Shown piece after piece: positions 18,316 to 32,261 of a DNA stretch of 64,000 nucleotides. Numbering within the stretch: position 1 is the stretch's first letter; each line of letters starts with the position of its first letter. The translations under genes were made by a program, and so were the position numbers. The notes beneath the pieces were generated by a model. That model saw only the letters and a program-made list of their open reading frames with translations. It had not been told where the DNA came from and searched no databases. Origin of the DNA: Luteimonas panaciterrae (GTDB lineage: Bacteria; Pseudomonadota; Gammaproteobacteria; Xanthomonadales; Xanthomonadaceae); contig NZ_JAJAVH010000001.1 in NCBI RefSeq assembly GCF_020511115.1, positions 868,001 to 932,000 on the forward strand, given 5' to 3'.

Positions 18316-19413
18316 ATGCGCAGCCGGACCCGTATCGCCGCGACGATTTCCCTCGTCGTTCTCCCGATGGTGCTTTCCGCTTGCGGCAACGGTGCCGCGG
18401 TGGAGGAAGCGCCACGCCCCGTGCTGGTGACGCGGCCCACGGGCGCCGTCGACGGCGTCTCGGCCTTCGCCGGTGAAGTGCGGGCGCGCGAGGAGAGCGC
18501 GCTGTCGTTCCGCGTCGGCGGCAAGATGATCGAGCGCCGCGTCGATGTCGGCGCGCACGTCGATGCCGGGCAGGTGCTGGCGGTGCTCGACCCGGGCGAT
18601 CTCGAAGCCCAGGCACGCGCCGCGCAGGCGCAGCTGGTCGCGGCCGAGGCGGAATACGGACGCGCCCGTGCCGATCAGCTGCGCTTCCAGAAATTGGCGA
18701 AGGATCAACTGGTCAGCCGCTCCAATCTCGATGCCCAGGACGCCGCCGCCAAGGCCGCGCAGGAGCAGGTCAACTCAGCGCGCGCCAATCTGCTCGTCGC
18801 CCGCAACCAGGCCGCCTACAGTCAGTTGCGCGCGCCGAGCGCGGGCGTGATCGCCACGCGCAGCGCCGAATCCGGACAAGTGGTCGCCGCGGGACAGCAA
18901 GTGTTCGCGCTCGCCGCCGACGGCGTGCGCGAAGTGGCGTTCGCGGTGTCGGAAGGCGCCATCGCCACGTTCAAGCCGGGCCAGGAAGTGCAGGTGGAGT
19001 TGTGGTCGCAGCCGGGCAAGCGCTGGCCCGGACGCGTGCGCGAAGTCGCGCCCGCCGCCGATGCCGCTTCGCGCACCTATGCCGCGCGCGTCACCGTCGA
19101 TGCGCCGCCGGGCACGCTCGAACTCGGCCAGAGTGCCCGCATCTATCTGCCGCACGACGCGCTCGGCGGCATGAGCGTGCCGCTCGCGGCCGTGCAGCGT
19201 TCGGGCAATGGCACCGCGGTGTTCGTGGTCGATCCCAAAACCAACACGCTGAAATTGCAGCCCGTGCAGACCGGCCCGTTCGGACAGGAGCGCGTGCCGG
19301 TGCGCAGCGGCCTGAAACCCGATGACTGGGTCGTGGCCGCGGGCGGCCATCTGCTGCGCGTCGGGCAGAAGGTGCAGGCGGTGGATCGCGACAACCGTCC
19401 GGTCGTCCGGTAA
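18316..19413 (+). CDS. RND efflux periplasmic adaptor lipoprotein
   Basis: A 365-residue membrane-fusion protein (HlyD/AcrA family) that links an inner-membrane RND pump to an outer-membrane channel. The N-terminus is a lipoprotein signal with lipobox LSAC (C23). Then come the first lipoyl half (SFRVGGKMIERRVDVGAHVDAGQVLAVLDPGD), a helical hairpin (about 95-150) and the second half (YSQLRAPSAGVIATRSAESGQVV), followed by beta-barrel and membrane-proximal domains. Eight bases separate it from the permease gene, so the two are co-transcribed. Substrate unknown. Confidence 0.9.
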   Translation: MRSRTRIAATISLVVLPMVLSACGNGAAVEEAPRPVLVTRPTGAVDGVSAFAGEVRAREESALSFRVGGKMIERRVDVGAHVDAGQVLAVLDPGDLEAQARAAQAQLVAAEAEYGRARADQLRFQKLAKDQLVSRSNLDAQDAAAKAAQEQVNSARANLLVARNQAAYSQLRAPSAGVIATRSAESGQVVAAGQQVFALAADGVREVAFAVSEGAIATFKPGQEVQVELWSQPGKRWPGRVREVAPAADAASRTYAARVTVDAPPGTLELGQSARIYLPHDALGGMSVPLAAVQRSGNGTAVFVVDPKTNTLKLQPVQTGPFGQERVPVRSGLKPDDWVVAAGGHLLRVGQKVQAVDRDNRPVVR

Positions 19414-19421
19414 CCGCCGCC

Positions 19422-22400
19422 ATGCGCTTCAATCTCTCCGAATGGGCGCTGCGTCATCGCAGCCTGGTCATCTACGCGATGCTGGTGATGGGCATCATCG
19501 GCGCGTTCTCGTATCTGCGGCTGGGCCGCAGCGAGGACCCGGCCTTCACCTTCAAGGTGATGGTGGTGCAGACGATGTGGCCGGGCGCCACCGCCGAGCA
19601 GGTCTCGCGCGAGGTCACCGAGCGCATCGAGAAGAAGCTGATGGAGACCGGCCAGTACGAGTACATCCGCTCGTACTCGCGCCCCGGCCAGTCACAGGTG
19701 ATGTTCGTCGCGAAGGATTCGATGCGCTCGAAGGACATCGCACCCCTGTGGTATCAGGTGCGCAAGAAGATCGGCGACATCCGCTCGGAGATGCCCAGCG
19801 ACGTCATCGGCCCGTTCTTCAACGACGAGTTCGGCGACACCTTCGGCAACATCTACGCGCTCACCGGCCAGGGTTTCGACTACGCGGTGCTGCGCGATTA
19901 CGCCGACCGCGTGCAACTGGCGCTGCAGGATCAGCCCGACGTCGCCAAGATCGAACTGATCGGCGTGCAGGACGAGAAGATCTGGATCGAGCTGTCGAAC
20001 GTCAAGCTCGCCACGCTCGGCGTACCGATGCAGGCAGTGCAGGACGCGCTGGATCAACAGAACGCGCTGGTCTCGGCCGGTTTCTTCGAGACCGGCAGCA
20101 CGCGCGTGCCGCTGCGCGTGGATGGCCAGTTCAAGACCGTCGACCAGATCCGCCAATTCCCGATCCGCGTCGGCGATCGCACCTTCCGCCTGGGCGACGT
20201 CGCCGAAGTGCGGCGCGGCTTCTCCGATCCGCCGCAACCGCGCATGCGCTTCATGGGCGAGGACGCGATCGGTATCGGCGTGTCGATGCGTCAGGGTGGC
20301 GACATCCTCAAGCTCGGCAAGACGCTGGAGACGGAATTCGCCAAGCTGCAGGAAACGCTGCCGGCCGGCATGCAGCTGCGCAAGGTGTCCGACCAGCCTG
20401 CGGCGGTGGAGGAATCCGTCGGCGAGTTCGTGCGCGTGCTGGCCGAGGCAGTTGCCATCGTGCTGCTGGTGAGCTTCTTCTCGCTGGGCCTGCGCACCGG
20501 TCTGGTGGTGGCGGTGTCGATCCCGCTGGTGCTGGCGATGACCTTCGCGGTGATGGATTTCTTCGGCGTCGGCCTGCACAAGATCTCGTTGGGCGCGCTG
20601 GTGCTCGCATTGGGCCTGCTGGTGGACGACGCGATCATCGCGGTGGAGATGATGGCGATCAAGATGGAGCAGGGCTTCGATCGCCTGCGCGCCGCCGCGT
20701 TCGCCTGGGACAGCACCGCCTTCCCGATGCTGACCGGCACGCTGATTACCGCGGCGGGCTTCCTGCCGATCGCGACCGCCGCGTCGAGCACAGGCGAGTA
20801 CACACGCTCGTTGTTCGAGGTGGTGACGATCGCGCTGGTGGTGTCGTGGATCGCCGCGGTGATGTTCATTCCGTTCCTGGGCGACAAGCTGCTGCCGGAC
20901 CACGGTCACGCGGCGGCGCTGAAGCCGGGTTCGCTGGCGGCGCGCTGGCATGCGCTGCGCTCGCGCTGGGCCGATCGTCTGCGCGCGCGGCATGTCGCGC
21001 TGGCCGACATGATCACGCCGGCGCCGCACGACGGCCACGATCACGATCCGTACGCGAGCAAGTTCTACGTGCGATTCCGCGGCTGGGTGACCTGGTGCGT
21101 GCGCCATCGCCGTTTCGTCATCATCGTGACCGTCGCGGCGTTCCTCGGCTCGCTGTTCCTGTTCCGCTTCGTGCCGCAGCAGTTCTTCCCGGACTCGACG
21201 CGGCCGGAGTTGATGGTGGACATGGAGCTGGCCGAAGGCAGTTCGCTACGCGCCACCGCCGAACAGGCCGAGCGGTTCGAGGCGATGTTGAAGCAGCGGC
21301 CCGATCTCGAAAATTACGTGTCCTACATCGGCACCGGTTCGCCGCGCTTCTACCTGCCGCTCGATCAGCAATTGCCGGCGGCGAACTTCGCCCAGTTCGT
21401 GCTGGTGCCGAAGGATCTGAAGGCGCGCGAGGCGATCCGCGGCTGGATCATCCGCGACGTGGCGGCGCGCTTCCCCGAGCTGCAGTTGCGCGTCACGCGT
21501 CTGGAGAATGGTCCGCCGGTCGGTTATCCAGTGCAGTTTCGCGTCTCCGGCGAGCACATCGATCAGGTGCGCAAGATCGCCTATCAGGTGCGCGAGAAGA
21601 TGCGCACCAATCCGCACGTCACCAACGTCAATCTCGACTGGGACGAGCCGGGCAAGCTGGTTTCGCTGCACGTCGATCAGGAGCGGGCACGCGCGCTCGG
21701 CGTTAGTTCGGCGCAGTTGTCGCAGTTCCTGTCCAGCTCGTTGTCGGGTTCGCATGTCAGCACGTACCGGGAAGGCAATCGTCTGATCGAAATCCTGGTG
21801 CGTGGTCCGGATGTCGAACGCATCCAGCTGGACATGCTCGGCAGCCTGTCGGTACCAACCTCGAATGGCCGCAGCGTTCCGCTCACCCAGATCGCCACGC
21901 TCGATTACGGCTTCGAAGAAGGCATCATCTGGCATCGCGATCGTAAGCCCACCATGACCGTGCGCGCCGACATCTACGACGGCACCCAGCCGGCGACGGT
22001 GGCCGGACAGATTTCGCCGACGCTGGACGGGCTGCGCGCGACGCTGCCGTACGGTTATTCGATCGAGATCGGCGGCAGCGTCGAGGACTCCGGGCGCGGA
22101 CAGAAATCGATCAATGCCGGCGTGCCGCTGTTCGTGTTCGTGGTGTTCACGCTGTTGATGCTGCAGCTGCGCAGCTTCTCGCGCAGCTTCATGGTGCTGC
22201 TGACCGCGCCGCTCGGGTTGATCGGCGTGACACTCTTTCTGCTGGTGTTCCGCGTGCCGTTCGGTTTCGTGGCCATGCTCGGCACGATCGCGCTGGCCGG
22301 CATGATCATGCGCAACTCGGTGATCCTGGTCGATCAGATCGAACAAGACCGCCGCGATGGCCACGAGCCGTGGCGCGCGATCGTCGACGCGACGGTGCGG

Positions 22401-22592
22401 CGCTTCCGTCCGATCGTGCTGACCGCGCTGGCGGCGATCCTGGCGATGATCCCGCTCTCGCGCAGCGCCTTCTTCGGGCCGATGGCGGTGGCGATCATGG
22501 GCGGTCTGCTGGTGGCGACGCTGCTGACGCTGCTGTTCCTGCCGGCGCTGTACGCGGCCTGGTTCCGGGTGAAGGTGCCGGAAGACGCCTGA
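19422..22592 (+). CDS. RND efflux permease (HAE1-type)
   Basis: A 1056-residue proton-driven inner-membrane transporter of the AcrB superfamily. The first transmembrane helix is at residues 14-35, and the porter domain starts at SEDPAFTFKVMVV. The proton-relay pair DD in TM4 is seen in GLLVDDAIIAVEMMAIKME, and the second transmembrane half ends RNSVILVDQIEQDR...RFRPIVLTALAAILAMIPL. A histidine-rich stretch (DGHDHDPYASK) sits in the central loop and could bind metal, though the overall sequence is drug-type rather than CusA-type. No TolC-like gene follows; a porin gene lies convergent downstream, so the outer-membrane channel must be supplied from elsewhere. Confidence 0.9.
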   Translation: MRFNLSEWALRHRSLVIYAMLVMGIIGAFSYLRLGRSEDPAFTFKVMVVQTMWPGATAEQVSREVTERIEKKLMETGQYEYIRSYSRPGQSQVMFVAKDSMRSKDIAPLWYQVRKKIGDIRSEMPSDVIGPFFNDEFGDTFGNIYALTGQGFDYAVLRDYADRVQLALQDQPDVAKIELIGVQDEKIWIELSNVKLATLGVPMQAVQDALDQQNALVSAGFFETGSTRVPLRVDGQFKTVDQIRQFPIRVGDRTFRLGDVAEVRRGFSDPPQPRMRFMGEDAIGIGVSMRQGGDILKLGKTLETEFAKLQETLPAGMQLRKVSDQPAAVEESVGEFVRVLAEAVAIVLLVSFFSLGLRTGLVVAVSIPLVLAMTFAVMDFFGVGLHKISLGALVLALGLLVDDAIIAVEMMAIKMEQGFDRLRAAAFAWDSTAFPMLTGTLITAAGFLPIATAASSTGEYTRSLFEVVTIALVVSWIAAVMFIPFLGDKLLPDHGHAAALKPGSLAARWHALRSRWADRLRARHVALADMITPAPHDGHDHDPYASKFYVRFRGWVTWCVRHRRFVIIVTVAAFLGSLFLFRFVPQQFFPDSTRPELMVDMELAEGSSLRATAEQAERFEAMLKQRPDLENYVSYIGTGSPRFYLPLDQQLPAANFAQFVLVPKDLKAREAIRGWIIRDVAARFPELQLRVTRLENGPPVGYPVQFRVSGEHIDQVRKIAYQVREKMRTNPHVTNVNLDWDEPGKLVSLHVDQERARALGVSSAQLSQFLSSSLSGSHVSTYREGNRLIEILVRGPDVERIQLDMLGSLSVPTSNGRSVPLTQIATLDYGFEEGIIWHRDRKPTMTVRADIYDGTQPATVAGQISPTLDGLRATLPYGYSIEIGGSVEDSGRGQKSINAGVPLFVFVVFTLLMLQLRSFSRSFMVLLTAPLGLIGVTLFLLVFRVPFGFVAMLGTIALAGMIMRNSVILVDQIEQDRRDGHEPWRAIVDATVRRFRPIVLTALAAILAMIPLSRSAFFGPMAVAIMGGLLVATLLTLLFLPALYAAWFRVKVPEDA

Positions 22593-22640
22593 CGGCGTCT
22601 CCGGCTGCGGACCCCCCGCTAACTCAAAGCGTGATCAGAA

Positions 22641-23960
22641 TCAGAAGGCCAACGAGGTCTTCATGCCGACGACCCAGATGTCCTTCGCGCTGTTGATGCC
22701 GCCGGCGTCGCGGATGTACTGGATGTTCGGTCGCAGCGCGAGGAAAGGCGTCAGCTGCACGCCGTAGAACAGCTCGCCGACGTATTCGGTATGCGGCAGC
22801 GGACGCACCGGCAGCCCGGCCGCGTTGGCGAGTGCGACACCGGTGCGGGCGCGATCGTTGACGCGATTGCTGGCGACGGCGAAGCCGATCTCGTCATCGG
22901 GCCGGCTGGCGAAGGGGCCGTTGTAGAACAGGCCGAGCCTGAGCTGGCGATCGAACGCCGCGGTGCGACGATCGGCCTGCGCGTAGTGGAAGAACAGGTC
23001 CAGGCCGCGATGTCCGTCATCGCCATCGGGATGGAACACGGTCTGCTGTGCCATGAAATAACCGCCGTAGCCGCTGCTGCGCCGTAGAGGGTTGCCGCCG
23101 CTGACGGAGAGCGCGTTGCCATCGGTGTCGAGCAGCACATCGTCGAGTTCGGCATCCGCGTACCACACGCCGAATTTGTAGCTGCCGGCCAGGGCCCGCG
23201 CGCCGAACTTCGGCGTCCAGGCCGCTTCCAGCGGATACAAGGTGCCGATGGTGCCTTCGGGGCTGTCGAAGCGCGCTTCGTTGCCCTTGCGCAGATAGCC
23301 GGGATTGAGCTGATACGCGCCGACCTGCACGTAGCCTTGATCGCCGAAGTTGAACTTCAGCCGCGTCGCCCACTGGCTGACCGGCCAGTTGTACCAGTAG
23401 CTGCCGGAGCCGATGTTGCCGGGGCTGGAGCCGCAGAAACTGAGGTTCATGAAATCGCAGGAGAAGCTGGCGAAATCCTCGCCGACCGGGAGCCGGCCGA
23501 TCTTCCAATCGAGTTTGTCGTTGGCGTAGGTCTGCTGGTAGTAAACCTCGGTCCAGCGCCAGGTCTGGCCGCGTCCGTAGACTTCCTGCACCTGCTGCAG
23601 GGTGCCGAGGCCGGCGTCGTCGCTGAGGTTGTCGCCGTTGCGATCGGTGATGTTGATGCGGAACGTTGCGTTGGGGATGCCCCAGAGCTTGCCGAGATCA
23701 AGCGTGGCGCCGAGCGTCCATTGATCGGTGTAGCGGCTGAGTTCTTGTTCGCCGCCGCTGGTGTTGGTGGCGAATTCAGCGACGTGGCCGAAGTTGAACG
23801 TGATGCCTTTTTCCTGCAGTTCGGTGCGCTTGCCGTTCCAGTCGCCGAACAGCCAATCCTTGCCCGATCTGGGGGCTTCCTGGGCGTTGGCGACGCTCGC
23901 GAGAATGAAAGAACTGCAAACGGCTAGCAGGGCGAGCCGGAGTATCGGGGGATGTTTCAT
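22641..23960 (-). CDS. OprB-family carbohydrate-selective porin
   Basis: An outer-membrane beta-barrel of about 439 residues from the ATG at 23960, where MKHPPILRL begins a signal peptide ending ASVANA. Family features are the early W-LFGDWNGKRTELQEKGI segment, alternating aromatic strands, and the C-terminal strand ending in Phe (MKTSLAF). It lies downstream of glpK on the same strand, after about 240 bases, so it may serve glycerol or sugar uptake. The pairing with glp genes is an inference from position. Confidence 0.87.
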   Translation of the reverse strand: MKHPPILRLALLAVCSSFILASVANAQEAPRSGKDWLFGDWNGKRTELQEKGITFNFGHVAEFATNTSGGEQELSRYTDQWTLGATLDLGKLWGIPNATFRINITDRNGDNLSDDAGLGTLQQVQEVYGRGQTWRWTEVYYQQTYANDKLDWKIGRLPVGEDFASFSCDFMNLSFCGSSPGNIGSGSYWYNWPVSQWATRLKFNFGDQGYVQVGAYQLNPGYLRKGNEARFDSPEGTIGTLYPLEAAWTPKFGARALAGSYKFGVWYADAELDDVLLDTDGNALSVSGGNPLRRSSGYGGYFMAQQTVFHPDGDDGHRGLDLFFHYAQADRRTAAFDRQLRLGLFYNGPFASRPDDEIGFAVASNRVNDRARTGVALANAAGLPVRPLPHTEYVGELFYGVQLTPFLALRPNIQYIRDAGGINSAKDIWVVGMKTSLAF

Positions 23961-24199
23961 ACAGCGTGTTTTCTTCTTGTTGTTGCGGAATGCAATGTTG
24001 CTGTCATGCATTCCGACGCATGCGGTGTGTACGCAGCGCGAAGAAAGCGAAGAAAGCTAATGCTTCGGAATCGAATTCATCTTGATGACAGAGATGCGAA
24101 CCAGGATTCTTCCGATGATCGGAAAGAAGACGATGACGAGTCTCTGGCAAATGCTCGTTTCGTGAAGCTCGGCGGCTCTGTCGCAGCCGCCGATTCCAC

Positions 24200-26483
<2,284 letters not shown>

Positions 26484-26551
26484 GTTGTCCTCCCGTGCGG
26501 ATCCCTCCGCGAGACACCGCACGTCGTGTGCGGGGTTTCAAGAAGCAGTTT

Positions 26552-28075
26552 CTATTTTCTTATTTGTTCTTGCAGGTACGTCTGCAGGCGTTCGATGCCG
26601 GTACGGTCGACATGCAGGCCGAGTTTCGAGCGCCGCCAGAGGATGTCCTCGACGGTGCGCGCCCACTCGGCTTCGATCAGGTAGTCCACTTCTGCCGCGT
26701 AGAGGTCGCTGCCGAAGTGCGCGCCGAGATCTTCCAGGCGCGAGGCATAGCCGACGATGCGCAGCGCGCGCGTGCCGTAATTGCGGCACAGACGCAGTGC
26801 CAGCGCGTCCGGCAGCCATTTCCGGCGGCGTGCGAATTCCTCGTGGAAGGCGGTGAAGTCGCTGTTGGGCAGGTCGCCGCCGGGCAGTGGGGCATCGCCG
26901 GTCCAGGCCGGTTGGGTGTGGCCGAGCGCCGGCTGCAACGTGTCGAGGGCTTCTTCCGCCAGTTTGCGCGCGGTGGTGATCTTGCCGCCGAACACGTTGA
27001 GCAGTGGTGCGCCTTCGCGATCGAGCGCGAGCAGGTAATCGCGGGTGATTTCCGATGCCGAGCCGCTTTCATCGTCCAGTAGCGGACGCACGCCGCTGTA
27101 ACTCCAGACCACGTCCTGCGGTTTCAGCGTCTGCCTGAAGTAGCGCGAGGCGGCTTCGCACAGATACGCGGTCTCGTCGTCGGCGATGCGCGGTGCGGCG
27201 GGGTCGTCGTTGTATTCGACGTCGGTGGTGCCGATCAGGGTGAAGTCGCGTTCGTAGGGGATCGCGAACACGATGCGCCGGTCCGGCTGCTGGAAGATGT
27301 AGGCGTGATCGTGCGCGAACATCTTCGGCACGACGATGTGGCTGCCCTTGATCAACCGCAGGTTGTGCCGGTGTTGCACGCGCGCGATGTCGTCAAGGAA
27401 ATGCGCTGCCCACGGCCCGGTGGCATTGACTAGCGCACGCCCGCGCACCGGCTGCGTGCTCCCGTCGGGGAGGCGAAGCTCCGCCGTCCACCCATCGTGT
27501 TCACGCCGGGCCGACAGGCAGCGCGTGCGGGTGAGGATGCGCGCGCCGCGTTCGGCGGCATCCATCGCGTTGAGAACGGCCAGCCGCGCGTCCTGCACCC
27601 AGGCGTCGGAATAGACGAAGCCGCGCACGAAGGCGTCCTGCAGCGGCCGGCCGGCGACGTGCTTGCGCAGGTTGATCGAACGCGAGCCCGGCAGGCCGCG
27701 CCCGCGTCGGCCGCCGAGGCGGTCGTAGAGGAACAGGCCGATGCGGATCATCCACACCGGCCGCAGATGCGGCTGGTGCGGAAGCACGAAGCGCAGCGGC
27801 CAGATGATGTGCGGCGCGGCGCGCAGCAGTCGCTTGCGTTCGGCCAGGGCCTTGCCGACCAGGGCGAACTCGAATTGTTCGAGATAGCGCAGGCCGCCGT
27901 GGATCAGCTTGGTGCTGGCGCTGGAGGTGTGCGAGGCGATGTCGTCGCCTTCGCAGAGCAGGACCGACAGGCCGCGGCCGGCGGCGTCGCGAGCGATGGC
28001 GGTGCCATTGATGCCACCACCGACGATGAGGAGATCGTAGACGGGGGGATCGTCCTGGCTCAGGTGTTCAACCAT
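26552..28075 (-). CDS. glpD: Aerobic glycerol-3-phosphate dehydrogenase
   Basis: Membrane-associated FAD enzyme that oxidises glycerol 3-phosphate to dihydroxyacetone phosphate and feeds the quinone pool. 507 residues from the ATG at 28075. FAD-binding fingerprint DLLIVGGGINGTAIARDAAGRG, then TSSASTKLIHGGLRYLEQFEF, and ALVNATGPWA; C-terminal helical domain. First gene of the glp set; its upstream region abuts the divergent thiC riboswitch. No glpR repressor gene is present in the window. Confidence 0.94.
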   Translation of the reverse strand: MVEHLSQDDPPVYDLLIVGGGINGTAIARDAAGRGLSVLLCEGDDIASHTSSASTKLIHGGLRYLEQFEFALVGKALAERKRLLRAAPHIIWPLRFVLPHQPHLRPVWMIRIGLFLYDRLGGRRGRGLPGSRSINLRKHVAGRPLQDAFVRGFVYSDAWVQDARLAVLNAMDAAERGARILTRTRCLSARREHDGWTAELRLPDGSTQPVRGRALVNATGPWAAHFLDDIARVQHRHNLRLIKGSHIVVPKMFAHDHAYIFQQPDRRIVFAIPYERDFTLIGTTDVEYNDDPAAPRIADDETAYLCEAASRYFRQTLKPQDVVWSYSGVRPLLDDESGSASEITRDYLLALDREGAPLLNVFGGKITTARKLAEEALDTLQPALGHTQPAWTGDAPLPGGDLPNSDFTAFHEEFARRRKWLPDALALRLCRNYGTRALRIVGYASRLEDLGAHFGSDLYAAEVDYLIEAEWARTVEDILWRRSKLGLHVDRTGIERLQTYLQEQIRK

Positions 28076-28231
28076 CCGCGGCAAGATACTTTCGTTTTTG
28101 TAAGCGCACCGTATAGGTAAGTATGCGCCCGGCCGGCGGGAAAGTAGCGCGTCGCCCAATATCAGAACGCAGCATCGCGAGACCGTCCCCGGTGAGGTTG
28201 GCGCCGGGGCGGCAACGTGGTTCAATGTGGG

Positions 28232-30345
<2,114 letters not shown>

Positions 30346-30353
30346 GGAGCAAG

Positions 30354-30418
30354 CCCTTCTCCCGCGAAGCGGGAGAGGGTGGGTACGGGCGGGCAGGTGT
30401 GCCGGGAGTGACCGGCAC
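30354..30418. repeat. Palindromic repeat and second hairpin after thiC
   Basis: CTTCTCCCGC-GAA-GCGGGAGAGG (30356-30378), a common palindrome of this bacterial group, is followed by GTGCCGG-GAGTGA-CCGGCAC (30399-30418). The pair may also serve as the thiC terminator. A related unit is at 58394. Confidence 0.6.
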
Positions 30419-30528
30419 CCCATGCGATGGACTGGCCGGATGCCCGGCGCCATGTCATATCTATGGCGTTAATCGATCCCCTCGGGCGGCGTGCTAGCGT
30501 GCGCTCCAAATCCAGACGGAGACCGTCC

Positions 30529-31134
30529 ATGACGAAGTCGCATCACATCCTGAAGTGGCTGCTGGCGGTCTGCGCGGTCGCCCTCTTGGCCGGCTGCGCC
30601 ACCGGCCCCACCGTCCGCACCGATTACGATCCGGAGGCGGATTTCTCCCGCTACAAGACCTGGGCGTTCTACCAGCCGATCGCGATGGAGGAGACGGGCT
30701 ATTCCACCTTCCTCACCGATCGCATCAAGGCCGACGTGCGCCGCGAGATGGAAGCGCGCGGTTACAGCTACGACGAGAAATCGCCCGACCTGCGCGTGAA
30801 CTTCCAGGGCATCGTGCGCGAGAAGACCGATGTCTGGACCACGCCGCGCACCGACTTCCAGTATTTCTACAGCTATCGCCGCCGTTCGTATTTCGCGGTG
30901 CCGTTCTGGTACGACGAAACGCAGGTGACCCAGTACCGCGAGGGCACGCTCACCGTCGATCTGGTCGACTCCGCGCGCAACCGCCTGGTGTGGACGGGCG
31001 ATGCGATCGGTCGCGTTACCCGCAAGCCGCCGCAGGAGCGTGCGCAGGACGTGGATCGCGCGATCAGCGAGATCTTCCTGCGCTATCCCTATCGCGCCGG
31101 GTCCAACGAACCCGTCACGCCGGTGAAGAAGTGA
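30529..31134 (+). CDS. DUF4136 lipoprotein
   Basis: 201 residues from the ATG at 30529 (GGAG site). Lipoprotein signal LLAGCATG, then the DUF4136 pattern TDYDPEADFSRYKTWAF, ADVRREMEARGYSYDEKSPDLRVNF and EGTLTVDLVDSARNRLVWTGDA. Anchored in the outer or inner membrane; molecular role unknown. It is followed on the same strand by an ion-channel gene. Confidence 0.85.
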   Translation: MTKSHHILKWLLAVCAVALLAGCATGPTVRTDYDPEADFSRYKTWAFYQPIAMEETGYSTFLTDRIKADVRREMEARGYSYDEKSPDLRVNFQGIVREKTDVWTTPRTDFQYFYSYRRRSYFAVPFWYDETQVTQYREGTLTVDLVDSARNRLVWTGDAIGRVTRKPPQERAQDVDRAISEIFLRYPYRAGSNEPVTPVKK

Positions 31135-31183
31135 CGGCTGCCGCGGGCAGTCGTTCACAAGCTTTGCGGTGGAGGAGTCGGCG

Positions 31184-31852
31184 ATGCAGCTGATGCGCGC
31201 CCTGGTGCGGCTGCGTCGCTCGCCGTCGATGGCGCTGCTGGTGGTGCAGCTGCTGGCGCTGCTGTCGTATCCGTTCATCGGCGATCACGCCGTGGGGCAG
31301 GTGGCTTCCACGGCGGTCAGCGCCGCTGTGCTGTCAGTGGCGGTATGGATGGTGCATCGCTCGCCGCGTCCGGGCTGGATCGCGGGCACGCTGGCGGCGG
31401 TGGGCATCATCGCGTGGGCGCTGCATCAGGCGACCGGCGGCTTCGTGCTGGGTGTGATCGGCAGCGTCGGCTACGCCGCGGCGTTCTTCTACGCGGCGGT
31501 GTCGATGATCGCCTACATGATGAGCGACGAGCAGACCACGACCGACGAGATGTGGGCGGCCGGCGCCACCTTCATGCTGTTCGTCGAGGCCTATGCCTGG
31601 GTGTTCATGGCGTGCCAGCTGTTCCAGCCGAATGCGTTCTCCGCGCCGCTGCAGAACGCGCAACCGGTGCGCACCTGGGTGGAATTGCTGTTCCTGAGCG
31701 GCACCAACTTCTCCGCCACCGGTCTTGGCGACATCCTGCCGATGACGCCGCTTTCGCGCATCGTGATCATTGTCGCGCAGTGGAACGGCGTGATGTATCT
31801 GGCCGTAGTGGTGGCGCGTCTGGCGGGCTTGCTGCGTGGAGGCAAGCGCTAA
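31184..31852 (+). CDS. Small ion-channel-like membrane protein
   Basis: 222 residues from the ATG at 31184 (GGAGGAG site 7 bases upstream; an in-frame GTG five codons earlier is less likely). It has about six hydrophobic segments; the last two flank a re-entrant stretch LSGTNFSATGLGDILP, which resembles a two-TM potassium-channel pore with TGLGD in place of TVGYGD. No RCK or other soluble domain. Ion selectivity cannot be told from this filter. Confidence 0.65.
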   Translation: MQLMRALVRLRRSPSMALLVVQLLALLSYPFIGDHAVGQVASTAVSAAVLSVAVWMVHRSPRPGWIAGTLAAVGIIAWALHQATGGFVLGVIGSVGYAAAFFYAAVSMIAYMMSDEQTTTDEMWAAGATFMLFVEAYAWVFMACQLFQPNAFSAPLQNAQPVRTWVELLFLSGTNFSATGLGDILPMTPLSRIVIIVAQWNGVMYLAVVVARLAGLLRGGKR

Positions 31853-31901
31853 TCCGGATCACGAGCTCCGGATGGCCTGAGGGCTGATCAACTGAAGCTG
31901 A

Positions 31902-32186
31902 TCAACCAAAATCGGCACGCAACCCGGCGAGCCAGTCGCGCCAGGTGGCGCCGTCGAGGGTCGGGTCGTATTCGCTGCCGAGTTCGCGCAGCAGCTGCGC
32001 GAGGGCGGTTTCGTCGAGGTCGCGCGCGGACAGGCGGGCGAGGTCGTCGCGTACTTCGGCGACCTGTTCCGCGTCCTCGTTGTCGAGGTAATAGGCGACC
32101 ACCGCACCGGGCGTCTCGTGCTCCATGCGCCAGTCCTGGTGGAAATAGGCGGCGAGAAAGTTTTCCAGCGCTGGGTAATTGCTCAT
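31902..32186 (-). CDS. CdiI-type immunity protein
   Basis: 94 residues, acidic. The N-terminus NYPALENFLAAYFHQDWRMEH matches the contact-dependent growth inhibition immunity family (CdiI_2). It starts 75 bases after the stop of an RNase A-like toxin on the same strand, the usual toxin-immunity order. It should bind and block that toxin in the cytoplasm. Confidence 0.8.
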   Translation of the reverse strand: MSNYPALENFLAAYFHQDWRMEHETPGAVVAYYLDNEDAEQVAEVRDDLARLSARDLDETALAQLLRELGSEYDPTLDGATWRDWLAGLRADFG

Positions 32187-32261
32187 TGGAAGCGGGTGCT
32201 CATTCGGCGGTGCTCGTTCGAAGCCGGCTGGTCAAAGGCCGGATTGGGCCCGGCTTCGCGA

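Noticed and set aside
24012..24199. Regulator or small gene between glpK and the porin
   Set aside because: The gap is under 200 bases on the minus strand and holds no ORF with a start and ribosome site.
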